A stretch of DNA of 64,000 nt. It comes from Lotus japonicus. Lineage: Eukaryota > Streptophyta > Magnoliopsida > Fabales > Fabaceae. Made by a program: the position numbers and the translations under genes. The notes beneath the pieces are model-generated. The model had not been told where the DNA came from. It did no database searches and saw only the letters and a program-made list of their open reading frames with translations. Positions 1 through 9,414 of this stretch are shown piece after piece. How positions within the stretch are numbered: the first letter of the stretch is position 1; every line of letters starts with the position of its first letter. The stretch is taken from contig NC_080042.1 in NCBI RefSeq assembly GCF_012489685.1, positions 34,167,158 through 34,231,157 on the forward strand. Reading direction: 5' to 3'.

Positions 1-672
1 TTATTTTCTTATAATTGTGTAGTATTTTAATTATTTATTTGTGCCGTAAATATTTCAGCCATAGTGTTACAGGTTCAATACTATTATTATTAATAAATGT
101 AATAGTCAGGTGATGCACATATTTATTTATAATGCTTTATAAAATTTATTAATATATGTTATTTTCATTATTTCAACATTAAAATAATTTTAAAATTAAG
201 AATTATGACAATTATAAATTTCTAAATATAAAACACCACTAAATTTCTTCATTATGTTTCCTAAAGTTAATTTTACTAATGTTTACATTTATATATATAT
301 AATGTGTGTTTCTTTTTACGTTAAAAAAAAGTGTATTTCTTTGATATTCTCAAAATAATACGCAAAGACGTAATAGTTGAAACTAAATAACATATAATAT
401 CATATAAAATTTCTAAAAATTGTTTTTAACATAGTTAGCGAATTGAATTATGTTACTAACTATTTTATTTTTCATACTTAATATGTTTGGTATGTATAAA
501 AATATTATTTAATTTCATTGTTTAAAATTTTTATGATTGATAAAATTCTAACTAATTTCAATAGTGATTACTTACTTTGAAAATTAATAAAGTAACTCAA
601 TCAATAGTTTTGATAATTTACCTTATTATCTAGTGACTCACTTTAGACGAGCCTAACGCTGAGATAGTTGCC
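1..672. other. AT-rich intergenic DNA, no gene seen
   Basis: Very AT-rich with short homopolymer and TA runs (for example the TA run near 291-301). No open frame, RNA gene or transposon terminus was recognised. The last few tens of bases lead into the SPH gene and probably hold its promoter. Confidence 0.6.
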
Positions 673-680
673 TATTTATA
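673..680 (+). promoter_or_regulatory. TATA-like box of the SPH gene
   Basis: TATTTATA lies 47 bases upstream of the ATG at 720. At the usual 25-35 base spacing this places a start site near 705 and implies a very short 5' leader. The position is seen in the sequence; its function is inferred. Confidence 0.45.
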
Positions 681-719
681 ACAATGAGTGGCACAAGCTA
701 ATGCATCACTCAAGGTACA

Positions 720-1118
720 ATGTCTCTATTTCATAAAAGTGTTCTTTTACTTTGCTTACTCCTGCCAGTAGTCAATAGCGCTTTTTGGGACAAAGTACAT
801 GTGAGAGTCACAAATTATTTGGAGGGGGAATTAGATCTAACACTTCACTGCAAATCTAAGGATGATGATCTTGGAGTGAAAGTTCTCCATCAAGATCAAT
901 TCTATGAATTTAGTTTCAGACCCAACTTCTGGGGCACAACACTTTTTCATTGTAGCTTTCAATGGCAACATGTCACTAAAAGGTTTGATATATTCAAAGA
1001 TCATAGAGATTATGATGGTTATTTCTTCTATTGGACTATACAACAAGATGGACCATGCGTTTTTGACAAACCAAATGGATTTCTACCGTTGAATTGTTTT
1101 CCATGGAATCCTAAGTGA
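720..1118 (+). CDS. S-protein homologue (SPH), plant self-incompatibility S1 family
   Basis: An intact single-exon ORF of 132 codons. Residues 1 to about 21 form a hydrophobic signal peptide ending near VVNSA, so the product should be a small secreted protein of about 111 residues. Family hallmarks are visible: HCKSKDDDLG (residues 43-52), FRPNFWGTTLFHC (66-78), a WTIQQDGPC block (105-113) and a final Cys at 126. The mature cysteines C44, C78, C113 and C126 fit the two disulphides usual in the S1 fold (Pfam PF05938). In poppy the S1 determinant of this family acts as a pistil self-incompatibility ligand. Most SPH genes elsewhere are of unknown role, so no mating function is claimed. A TATA-like box lies at 673-680 and a possible poly(A) signal (AATAAG) near 1173. 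It is the only credible host gene in the window. Confidence 0.9.
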   Translation: MSLFHKSVLLLCLLLPVVNSAFWDKVHVRVTNYLEGELDLTLHCKSKDDDLGVKVLHQDQFYEFSFRPNFWGTTLFHCSFQWQHVTKRFDIFKDHRDYDGYFFYWTIQQDGPCVFDKPNGFLPLNCFPWNPK

Positions 1119-3229
1119 TTAGAAATAGGTTGGTTGTGTTATATTTCGATCTATATTGTATGTGATGAAATCAATAAGAATATATTAATGTTCTTTTTCT
1201 TGGTTAATTTGATTAATAATTTTTGTGTTAACAAAAGTGCTTGTACTGCTCGTAGCAGTGAAACTAAATTCGATTGATATGTTAATTACTGTTTTATAAC
1301 CAGTCTTGGTAGTATGGAGGAAGATTTAGTAATTGAAGAAATCATATGAATTTTTCTTCAGGATTGTTTCTTTAACTATGTGAATTATTGGAATAGAATG
1401 TCAATCGTGGTCGTCATTTGATTTTCATCTTTGATAGAAACTTGAGTACAAAGTGAATCCTCAGTTGTTTATTATTTTTGGGAAAATGTCTTCTCTGCCT
1501 CTCTGAATCCCAGCGATCTCTCCTCTTTCTGAAACCATGTTTCTTCTATTTCTGAAATCTTATTTCTACGATCTCTTTTTCGCTCTCCCTGAAAATTCTC
1601 CTTCATTCACAACACTTTTCTAGCTGATGAAATAAAACATAGAGAAATAGATTCTGAGAGGGGGTAATAGGTGATAGAGAGATGGTGACTTCGGTCTTGG
1701 GGACGACCCGTTGAGGCTCGACTACAAGTTTCGCACAAGTGATAAAAAACTACTTCTCCTCAATTTTGTCCTTAATTGTGAAAATCACTCCTTCTTATTC
1801 TTCTCTCTGCTAGGGTTGAGGCTTTATACAATATAGTCCATGAATCATAAAGTATTTTACGGAGTAAGTTTGACTCTAAGATTAAACTTTATGTTATTTT
1901 ACATGAGAGATAGATGAAATATTTTACTCTTAAGAAAATCTTCTCTTCATGTTGAAGCAGACGGTGTTGATGATCTTTTCTGATTTGTGAACTGAAAGCT
2001 TCTTTCTTGTGAGCTCAAAAGATTTTCTTTTGTGTGAGTGTTGAGCAACTTCTTCAAGTCTTCATATCTTCCCTTTATACTTTTGAATCTTCTGTGAGAA
2101 AAAGATAGTCGTTGGAGCGTGTTCTTCACAGAGCTTCTAGTCGTTGGACCAATCGATACATTTTGTACTTGAGTCAGATGCATAGTACTGTTTGATTGAG
2201 ATCTTTTTCCAAAAAGATGTATTCTGTCATCCAACAAGTAGCATAGGTCTTAGCTTCTATTCGTTGGAGCATAGATATTGTAATATGATATTGACACCAA
2301 AGTCCTTTTCACTTTGCATTGTCATTTGTCAGAACATGTGATCTTGACTTGAGAGACTTCTCTAGGAAGCTGTTGAATTGCTACAATCGTTCTTTAGATA
2401 TTGCAACTTTTCTTCTATGATAGACTTTGCTTCATTCAGACGATTTTTCTACTTCACTAATTGTTCATTCAATCTTCCTATTGGTCAGTTACAATTTGAA
2501 CGATAACCTTTGACCAATCACTTGGTGCTTCTTTTTATGAGATGGATTGCCTTGAATAAGATAGATGCTAGTAGGCGTAGACAATTAGCTTGATTCCATT
2601 TCTCCATTTCCTGAGTGAGAGAGAGAAAGAGGAAACTTTTATAGTGACATCGTTGTACTTGACTTTCTCCTCAACAATTTCAGAGAGATTTCAATTTTGA
2701 ATATGGCGCTCATTCTCTAGACATTGCTTTCACTTATCAACTTTGAGATAGACGTGTAATGTAGACGTTGAGCGTAGTCTTCTCTGACGATCTGATAACT
2801 TTGATTGATCTTGCATGAGTTGTCCTGAAGCTTTGAATCTTATTCTGAAGACAGTCTTGATGCTTTGACTTTACTTGTGCAGACTGTCTTGTATCTTCAT
2901 CATTCTTCTTTTTCCTTTGGTTAGACGATCTAGCAGTATTGACAATTTTTTGCTTGTATTGTCCGCCTTGTAGCCTTGGCCTTTCGTCACTTCAGTGTAA
3001 CATCTTCTTGTATTGTCTTGTACTTTGAATATCAAATGACGAGGGATGTGAGTCATAAAGGTTATTTCCTTAAATATAGTTCACATGAAGTAGTTAACCA
3101 TTACGCTTATACTCTTGAAAATTATTGTCATTTAAAATATGATAAAGATGTATCTAGCGTTTGAACTTAACAAAGTGACCAAGTAGCTGGCTACTCTCCT
3201 TTCAGCCAATTATAAGGATTTAAAGTCAA
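1119..3229. other. Intergenic region, no gene; possible decayed LTR at about 1940-3172
   Basis: No credible coding region; the small open frames lack family features. The 3' flank of the SPH gene holds AATAAG near 1173. From about 1940 the composition resembles LTRs of the SIRE type (repeated CTTC/GTTGG words), and the right end near 3160-3172 (TTTGAACTTAACA) matches the terminal bases of the D-family LTR at 35300-35312. No polypurine tract follows, so an old, diverged minus-strand LTR is only a weak suggestion. Confidence 0.35.
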
Positions 3230-3760
3230 CCACAATGGAAGGGAGAGGGTTCTTGGTCCAGTAGAAGGAAAAGAGAGCGTCGTTTTCCGAATCTCTAAAA
3301 AGGTTGGGAATGTCCGGGCTGATAATGATTTTGAAGAATTTTACGTTTCCATTGTTTGAAGTTACTCTTAAGAGGGTAAAACAACGCCATGTTGTGGCCA
3401 GCAGATAGGAGAACTCATTTCAGGATGAGGGGTTTGGATGCGGAGGTCTTGTAGAAAAAGAAGAACAGAGAGTATGTTGGGGTTAGATAGGAGAACTCAT
3501 TTCAGGATGAGGGGTTTGGATGCGGAGGTCTTGTAGAAAAAGAAGAACAGAGAGTATGTTGGGGTTACACTAAGGTGTTCGCAAAGAATTTCGAAGCACC
3601 TAATGAAGCCCATGCATTGGGGAAAAGCTGACATGGCGCCACATTGAGAAAAGTTAAGACATGGCAAACGAAGGGTAAGAAAGGAAGTTTCATCCAAACT
3701 CAGAAAAGAAAATGTTGTCCATAAAAAACAAATTAGGCGATCCATCGGTTTCAAATTTAC
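3230..3760 (-). pseudogene. Fragment of gypsy-type transposon ORF (PF04195-like domain)
   Basis: The minus-strand reading near 3570-3650 gives a block with QCMGFIRCFEILCEHL, which parallels PNSWAFLRCLEILC in the better-preserved minus-strand copy H (about 53800-53850). Nucleotide similarity extends across the flanks: GGTCCAGTAGAAGG occurs at about 3254 and again near 53560. The family resembles the putative gypsy-type transposon domain (PF04195) found in accessory ORFs of plant Gypsy elements. It is fragmentary, has stops, and is further disrupted by an 82-bp duplication. It is not a functional gene. Confidence 0.55.
3403..3566. repeat. Perfect 82-bp tandem duplication
   Basis: Bases 3403-3484 are repeated without a difference that I can see at 3485-3566. 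Since 82 is not a multiple of three it shifts the frame of the enclosing ORF remnant. The perfect match means either a recent duplication or an assembly error. Confidence 0.9.
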
Positions 3761-3820
3761 GGAGGGTCACACTGTCATTCTCGCCACAAGGGGAGATATT
3801 GAGATTATGGTCTTGGTTTT

Positions 3821-3905
3821 TGTTGGTCAATCTGCAAGTTTACATAATCTACCTGGTTTTAATTTATCAAACCACAGGGAATTGGAATGCGAATTCGGCT
3901 TAAGA
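3821..3905 (+). repeat. 85-bp 5' tip of an LTR (same family as the solo LTR at 18109-19466)
   Basis: Starts TGTTGGTCAATCTGCAAGT and continues with recognisable similarity (ACCACAGGGA, then a TTAAG end) to the first about 90 bases of the LTR at 18109. It stops where the SIRE-derived palindrome begins at 3906, so the palindrome or its parent broke this LTR. Confidence 0.6.
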
Positions 3906-5022
3906 TGTAAGATCAAGTTTTGATCATGTAGTACAACTCTATGTTTTGATGATTACATGTTAACCATTATGTATGAACAATTATGGTACTCTAACGTTGT
4001 TTTCTGAGTGTGTAAATGACAGGCTCTGACTCTGGTCTAATTACACATAAATCAGAGGCACTATGCTCAAAGAGTAACCTACGCAACGCTTTCGCACTCA
4101 CTATGTTCAATCTGAACAATAGAATAAGCTTCAGAAGATCTGAAGATAGTTAAGCTCTGATATGGATTCAGATCACTTGAAGTTCTGAAGACGTGAAGTT
4201 CTGAAGGTCCAGAAGCTGAGAAGTGAAGACTCTGAAGTCCAAGAGTAAGCTGGCTCTGAAGACCAAGTACATCTCCTCTGAGTCCAGAAGCAGAAGCTAC
4301 AAAGGTCAGAGGATCCAAGCTTCCCTCTGACTCTGATCACCAAGCTTCACAAGTTCCAACATGAAGCATCGCTCTGATCAGAAGTCATCTAGGTTAAAGG
4401 TCAAGTCGCTATCCAAGTACAAAAGCAACTGTACTATTACTGTACAATTGCTTTTGTACTTTGGATAGTGACATGACCTTTATCCTTGTTGACTTCTGAT
4501 CAGAGTTATGCCTCATATTGGAACTTGTGAAGCTTGGTGATCAGAGTCAGAGGGAAGCTTGGATCCTCTGACCTTTGTACCTTCTGCTTCTTGACTCAGA
4601 GGAGAAGTACTTGGTCTTCAGAGCCAGCTTACTCTTGGACTTCAGAATCTTCACTACTCAGCTTCTGACTTTCAGAGCTTCTGGACCTTCAGAGCTTCTG
4701 ATCCTTCAGAGTGTCTGATTCTTCAGAGCTTCTGATCCTTCAGAGCTTCTAGTGAGCTGAATCCATATCAGAGCTTTATAATCTTCAGATCTTCTGAAGC
4801 TTAATCTACTGTTCAGATTGAACATAGTACGTGCGAAAGCGTTGCAGAGGTTACTCTTTGAGCATGGTGCTTCTGAATTATGTGAAATAGGACAAGAGTC
4901 TTGGCCTGTCATTTGAACACCCATAAAACAACGTTAGAGTACCATAATTGTTCATACATAATAGTTACCATGTAATCATCAAAACATAGAGTTGTACTAC
5001 TAGATCAAAACTTGATCTTACA
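3906..5022. repeat. Large inverted repeat of two SIRE U3 fragments (palindrome)
   Basis: The left arm (3906 to about 4434) reads as the first half of a SIRE LTR on the plus strand, starting TGTAAGATCAAG. The right arm (about 4441-5022) is the first half of the same LTR family on the minus strand, ending at 5022 with the complement of the same start. The arms meet at a short loop near 4435-4440, flanked by GTACAAAAGCAA and TTGCTTTTGTAC. The right arm is about 45 bases longer through extra AGAAGCTCTGAAGGATC-like units. The arms match closely but not perfectly. The right arm abuts the polypurine tract of element A, so it is the truncated 3' LTR of A. Confidence 0.85.
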
Positions 5023-5036
5023 ATCTCCCCCTTTTT
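5023..5036 (-). promoter_or_regulatory. Polypurine tract of element A
   Basis: The complement reads AAAAAGGGGGAGAT directly before the LTR start, identical to the tracts of B (20271-20284) and C (33509-33522). It is the expected primer for plus-strand DNA synthesis. Confidence 0.8.
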
Positions 5037-5762
5037 GATGATGACAAAACCAAGTATTTTGATGAACAATTCCTAAACAATAAACTAAATTCACTCAGAG
5101 TTTAGAGATTAGTGATAAAATTATCCTGAGGTGAATGGTTTATGTTGCTCATTCTGAATCCAAGTCACAGCTTGATTCTGAGCTTAGCTCCCCCTGAACC
5201 TAAGACTTAATGAAAATATTAGTAATATCTAGATTCTGAGCTAAATAATAAAAGAGTTCAGAGTAGAATGTATGACATAGATAACATGAAATAATCAGAG
5301 CGCATAAGTATTCAGAGTCATGAGCCTGTAAAGGTATCAGAGTCAACTAGTATCACTTCAGAGGAAGTGAAAATGTATTCCTTGTATTTGCCCAGTGACA
5401 CATCTATGATCATAAAGGTGGAACTCTTAAATTCTCCAAAAGCAAAAGAAATCACACTAACACAGCTTACACATAAAAAACTGGGTTATACTCCCCCTTT
5501 TTGTCATAAGCAAAAAGCACGGGGTGTGAAAAACTTAGCTGGAAGTACAAAGTACTCCCCCTTAGAAAGGTTCTAAGTGTAAAAGGATGGAGAAAAGAAA
5601 CAGAAATTAAAGAAAACGTTTTTAATTAATGCATATGTAGAAGATTAAATGAAAGAGTTGAACGTTTACCACCGGCCAAGGAGTTAAAGGTAAACATCTG
5701 TTACCAATAAACAATCCTCGAGAAACTGCTTCAGCATTAACTTCGGTAGACTGAACTTAGCT

Positions 5763-5770
5763 TATAAATA
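5763..5770 (+). promoter_or_regulatory. TATA box of the antisense ORF in element A
   Basis: TATAAATA lies 63 bases upstream of the ATG at 5826, on the strand opposite to the element's own ORFs. The equivalent boxes in B and C lie 59 and 61 bases upstream of their ATGs. Confidence 0.6.
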
Positions 5771-5825
5771 GCGGTTATACCATATCAGTCTTCACATCTT
5801 GTTTTCACTTGAACTTAAAATTGCA

Positions 5826-6214
5826 ATGGCATCCTTCATAGCATGCATCGAGCAGTTGAGGATGAAGGTCTTTGATGAAGATCTCTTCATCAACGTACGC
5901 CATCCAGAGGAACCGAGCGTCTATAGTCTGACAAACCGGCTATTAGGCATGAGCCTGAGTCCAGAAATGGACAACATCCTCAGAGCTTCCTCAGATTCGT
6001 GGAGGAAATGCAAGTGTTTTTCCAAAAGGAGTTGGAGCTTTATGAGGAGATCAGAGCAACAGAGGTGGCTCTGGAGACGGTGGCGGAGGGTCCTGAGAGG
6101 CAGGAGCTGCGCAAGAGCCTAGTCCTCTTAGAACATAGGCAGCATCGCCGGGAGCTTGAGAAAGCAGCGATGCGTAGGCAATGTAGAGAATTGAGGAAAA
6201 ACCCTCCTTTTTAA
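5826..6214 (+). pseudogene. Antisense coiled-coil ORF of element A, frameshifted
   Basis: Begins MASFIACIEQLRMKVFDEDL, which parallels the start of the intact antisense ORF of element C (MASYNVALEELRKKAFEEDL), and ends RELRKNPPF against RRMRRDPPF. The protein is rich in Glu, Arg, Lys and Leu and looks like a coiled coil. A small indel near 5975-6000 moves the frame: the first part runs through 5826 to about 5980 and the second part is read in the frame of 5999-6214. It lies tail to tail with ORF3 of A (gap about 199 bases), as in B and C. The function is unknown. The ATG at 5826 is preferred over the in-frame ATG at 5799 because it aligns with the ATG of B and C. Confidence 0.65.
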
Positions 6215-6413
6215 ATGTATTAATGCATTGTATGAGTTATCTGATTAATAAATAAAAAGCTTGTTTGTTGATTAATGTGTATGAGTGAAAATTAAGTAAT
6301 GATAAACAAGTATTATGCAAGCAATAGAAAGGAAAAACGATAATTGAATAGTAGAACCAGAGTTAAACACGAAAAACATAGTAGAAAAACGGAATAAATA
6401 GAGTTCCTAAAGT

Positions 6414-8000
6414 CTAAGGTTTAGGTGTCCTCCTCAGAAGTTCTGTGCACATCTCTTTCAGACTTTGAAGAAGAACTTCATGAGAATCAAGTCTTTGTTC
6501 AATAAGATCAATTCTTGAATCTGACTGAGGTTGAGCAGACGTTTCAGCTTGATCAGAGTGAGGAACTTGAGCAGATGTGGAGGCAACATCAGTTAATGGA
6601 ATGATTCCAAGTGCTTGATTTCTTATTGCCTCAGCTTCAGCTTGTAATTTAGCTGCTTGTTCCAGAGCTTGCAGCCTTGCAGCTTCACGTTGTTCTGCTT
6701 CAATCCTTGCAGCTTCTTCTTCTTGTTCTTTCTTCTTTCTGGCTTCTTCAATAGCAGTATAGAGTTGTTCTCTCATCAGCTGTTCATTCAAAGCTTCTCT
6801 TCTTCTGAGTTGTTGACTGGCAGCTTCAACACACTTATTCTTTTCAGCATTTAGGAACCCCACCATCACTGGAACTTGGTCAACCATCCAAGAACGCAGA
6901 TGATCCCAGTCCTAAACAACCATGTCTGGATTCTCACTGAGGTCAGTGCGACCATGCACATTGCAAACCCTTAAAGATGCTTGATGATTAAATGAGTTGA
7001 TGCAATCAAAGAGGGTGTTTGGTTCAGAGTAGGTGTAGGGAACAAGAGAGAGGTTTGGTTCAGGTGATGAAGAGTGATTGCTACTAGCAACCTCAGAGGG
7101 AGAACCAATCTGCAGAGTCTGATATTCAGATATATTGGTCTCAGGGTTTTGATGAGAGGTTTCAGTCTCAGGGTTTGGTGATTTGTCTAGGGAATGGTTT
7201 GAGACTGACTCATCATTCTCTGGAAGAGGAGAATTAGGAGGAGGAGGCATAGAAGCTAGAGGGACCGCTTGGATTGGGAAATCCGGAGAAACCAGAGGTT
7301 CTGGCCTGGGTCCAGAGTAACAGTTTGGACTTGGAACAGTTAGGAAATGTTTAGGAATTTCTGAAACTCTTTCTCTGGCAAGTTGAAAGAATTGGCGAGA
7401 AGCTTCAGATTTATCGGAAGGAGAAGAAAAAAGAACATTGGTACGAAAAGAAACAGTGGGAGCAGGAGAGAGAACTTCTTTTTCAGAGGGTTCCTCATTT
7501 GAGTGATCAGAGGGTTGAGGCTCAGAGTTAGATTTTTCAGGGTTTGGTATCTCTTGAGCTTGTGTCTCAAAAATTATTGGTTCAGAGGTTTGTGGATTGT
7601 ATGGAAGAATAATGGGTGAGGTGGAAGCAGAGGGTTTGCCAGCTTGAAGCATTTTCCATAGGGGTTCTTCCTCAATGGAGGGTTGAAAGAATGAGGCCCT
7701 AGGGGGTGAAGGATGAGAAGTTGGTTGATTAACTGGTGTAGGTTCAGGGTTGGTTTCATCATGAATTGCATCAAGCAAATTTAAATCATCATCTGAAAGA
7801 ACAACAAACTTACTTGAAGCTCTAGCTGGAGATCTTGTGATTCTCGTAGAAGGTGCAGTTCTAGCAGGCTCCTGAGTTGGTTGCAGATGAGTGACTTGAG
7901 TTGCAATCCTGACCTTCTTTGCCTTTTTCTGAGGCGGTGGTTCATCATCATCATCGTCATCACTATTAGAGGGATCCTTCTCCTCAGAGGCTTCAACTTG
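6414..8000 (-). pseudogene. ORF3 of element A (C-terminal half), broken
   Basis: The C-terminal part of the SIRE third ORF. Read on the minus strand it runs from an acidic/basic low-complexity stretch (a run of Asp, then PPPQKKAKKVRI) through a Pro/Ser-rich middle to a terminal coiled coil (EARKKKEQEEEAARIEAEQ) and an end LRRTPKP comparable to LRRTDKP in element C. One in-frame TAG at plus coordinates 6912-6914 replaces a Glu codon. The N-terminal side is interrupted at about 8000 by element B and picks up at 21486-21865 with matching protein order. The protein's role is unknown; see ORF3 of element C. Confidence 0.75.
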
Positions 8001-8139
8001 CTTTTGTAATGAGCAAAATAAACTATTCACATCAAGATAAGTCTAATTCTATCTCTCTAAACTCTGAGTGAATTCAGTTTATTGTTTAAGAATTGTTCAT
8101 CAAAATACTTGGTTTTGTCATCATCAAAAAGGGGGAGAT
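8001..8139 (+). other. Extra 3'-internal stub left of the 5' LTR of B
   Basis: Bases 8008-8139 repeat, at equal length (132), the end of B's own internal region (20153-20284), including the polypurine tract next to the LTR. About seven bases (8001-8007) look like filler. A normal 5' LTR should be preceded by target DNA. Confidence 0.8.
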
Positions 8140-9341
8140 TGTAAGATCAAGTTTTGATCGAGTAGTACAACTCTATGTTTTGATGATTACAAGTTAACAT
8201 TTTAGTATGAACAATTATGGTACTCTAACGTGTTTTTCTGAGTGTGCTATTTACAGGCTATGACTTCAATTTTATCTCAAACAAATCAGAAGCATTGTGC
8301 TTAAAGAGTGACCCAAGCAACGCTTTCGCAACATCTATGTTCACTCTGAACAGTAGAAAAGCTTCAGAAGATCTGAAGCCATACAAGCTCTGATATGGAC
8401 TCAGTCACTTGAAGTTCTGAAGATCCAGACGTTCTGACAACCCAGACACTCTGAAGGTTCAGATGTTTTGATGGTGTAGAAGACTCTGAAGATCCAGAAG
8501 CTGAAAAGTGGAAACTCTGATGTCCAGAAGCAAGATGACTCTGAAGACCATTTACTTCCCTCTGAGTTCAGAATCAGAAGATACAACGGTCAGAGGATCT
8601 CTGCTTCCCTCTGACTCTGATCAGCGACCTTCACAAGTTCCAACATGAAGCATTCCCCTGATCAGAAGTCTACTAGGTTTAAAGGTCAAGTCACTATCCA
8701 AGTACAAAAGAAAATGTACTATCCTGACGACCTACCTAACATTCTCAGCCACAGCAGAAGCTGGAATTTCCAGAACTGCCCTCCAACGGTAGCATTCCCA
8801 TGCAGCGTTCAAACCCTAATCCTTGGAGTATAAATAGAGGCTGAAGATTGAAAGATGCGGTTGGAAGAATCTCACATGCGCAAGCTATATTCAAACCTTC
8901 TAAGCATTCTTTCATCTGAATTCATTGTGTTTACTATTAGCTTTTCAGAAGCAAAGTCTTTGTAAACATTCTTTCTTAAACAGTTGTTTAGGTACCTTTA
9001 GGAGATCAAGTTTGATCGGATCCTAGAGAAGACTAAGAGAGTGAATCTTAGTGTGAGCTAAGTCAGTGTATTGTTAGACACTTGTAGGTTTCAAGTGCAG
9101 TTGTAACATTTACCTGATTAGTGGATTGCCTTCATTCTAAGAAGGAAGAAATCACCTTAACGGGTGGACTGGATTAGCTTGAGTGATTCATCAAGTGAAC
9201 CAGGATAAAATCCTTGTGTGCTTTTCTATCTCTTATCTTAAGCACTTTGTTCTCGAAAGATTTGTTAAAATCTTTAAGGTGGAAGTTTTATTTTGAAAAC
9301 GTTATTCAAACCCCCCCTTTCTACCGTTTTTCATACCTTCA
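8140..9341 (+). repeat. 5' LTR of element B
   Basis: Starts TGTAAGATCAAG and ends TACCTTCA, 1202 bases, against 1201 for the 3' LTR. It has TCTGAAG-rich U3 sequence and a TATAAATA box at 8829-8836. Confidence 0.9.
8829..8836 (+). promoter_or_regulatory. TATA box in the LTR of B
   Basis: TATAAATA in the sequence GGAGTATAAATAGAGG. The 3' LTR has it at 20974-20981, and the LTRs of C have TATATATA at 23324-23331 and 34212-34219. It is the probable start region for genomic RNA. Confidence 0.65.
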
Positions 9342-9343
9342 AT

Positions 9344-9355
9344 TGGTATCAGAGC
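9344..9355 (+). promoter_or_regulatory. Primer binding site of B (initiator tRNA-Met type)
   Basis: TGGTATCAGAGC begins two bases after the LTR end. This is the standard plant Copia site complementary to the 3' end of initiator tRNA-Met. Confidence 0.9.
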
Positions 9356-9414
9356 GCAAGTTATGATTACCAAACCTAACAATGTTCAGGTGATCCGGGC
9401 CGGTGTGAAAAACA

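Larger units (their letters stand above)
5023..8000 (-). mobile_element. Element A: old SIRE-type Copia element, 3' part, minus strand
   Basis: Immediately right of the truncated LTR is the complement of a SIRE polypurine tract (ATCTCCCCCTTTTTGATGATG). Then come 3' untranslated sequence, the antisense small ORF (plus strand here) and ORF3 (minus strand). The order and strands mirror element C. It is cut at about 8000 by element B and resumes at 21486-21865. Gag, pol and the 5' LTR are not found in the window. Confidence 0.8.

Noticed and set aside
3885..3905. GAATTCGGCTTAAG resembles a TA-cloning vector linker (GAATTCGGCTT).
   Set aside because: The stretch aligns with LTR sequence at about 18170-18195 (GATTCAGTTTAAG), so it is a diverged LTR tip rather than vector.
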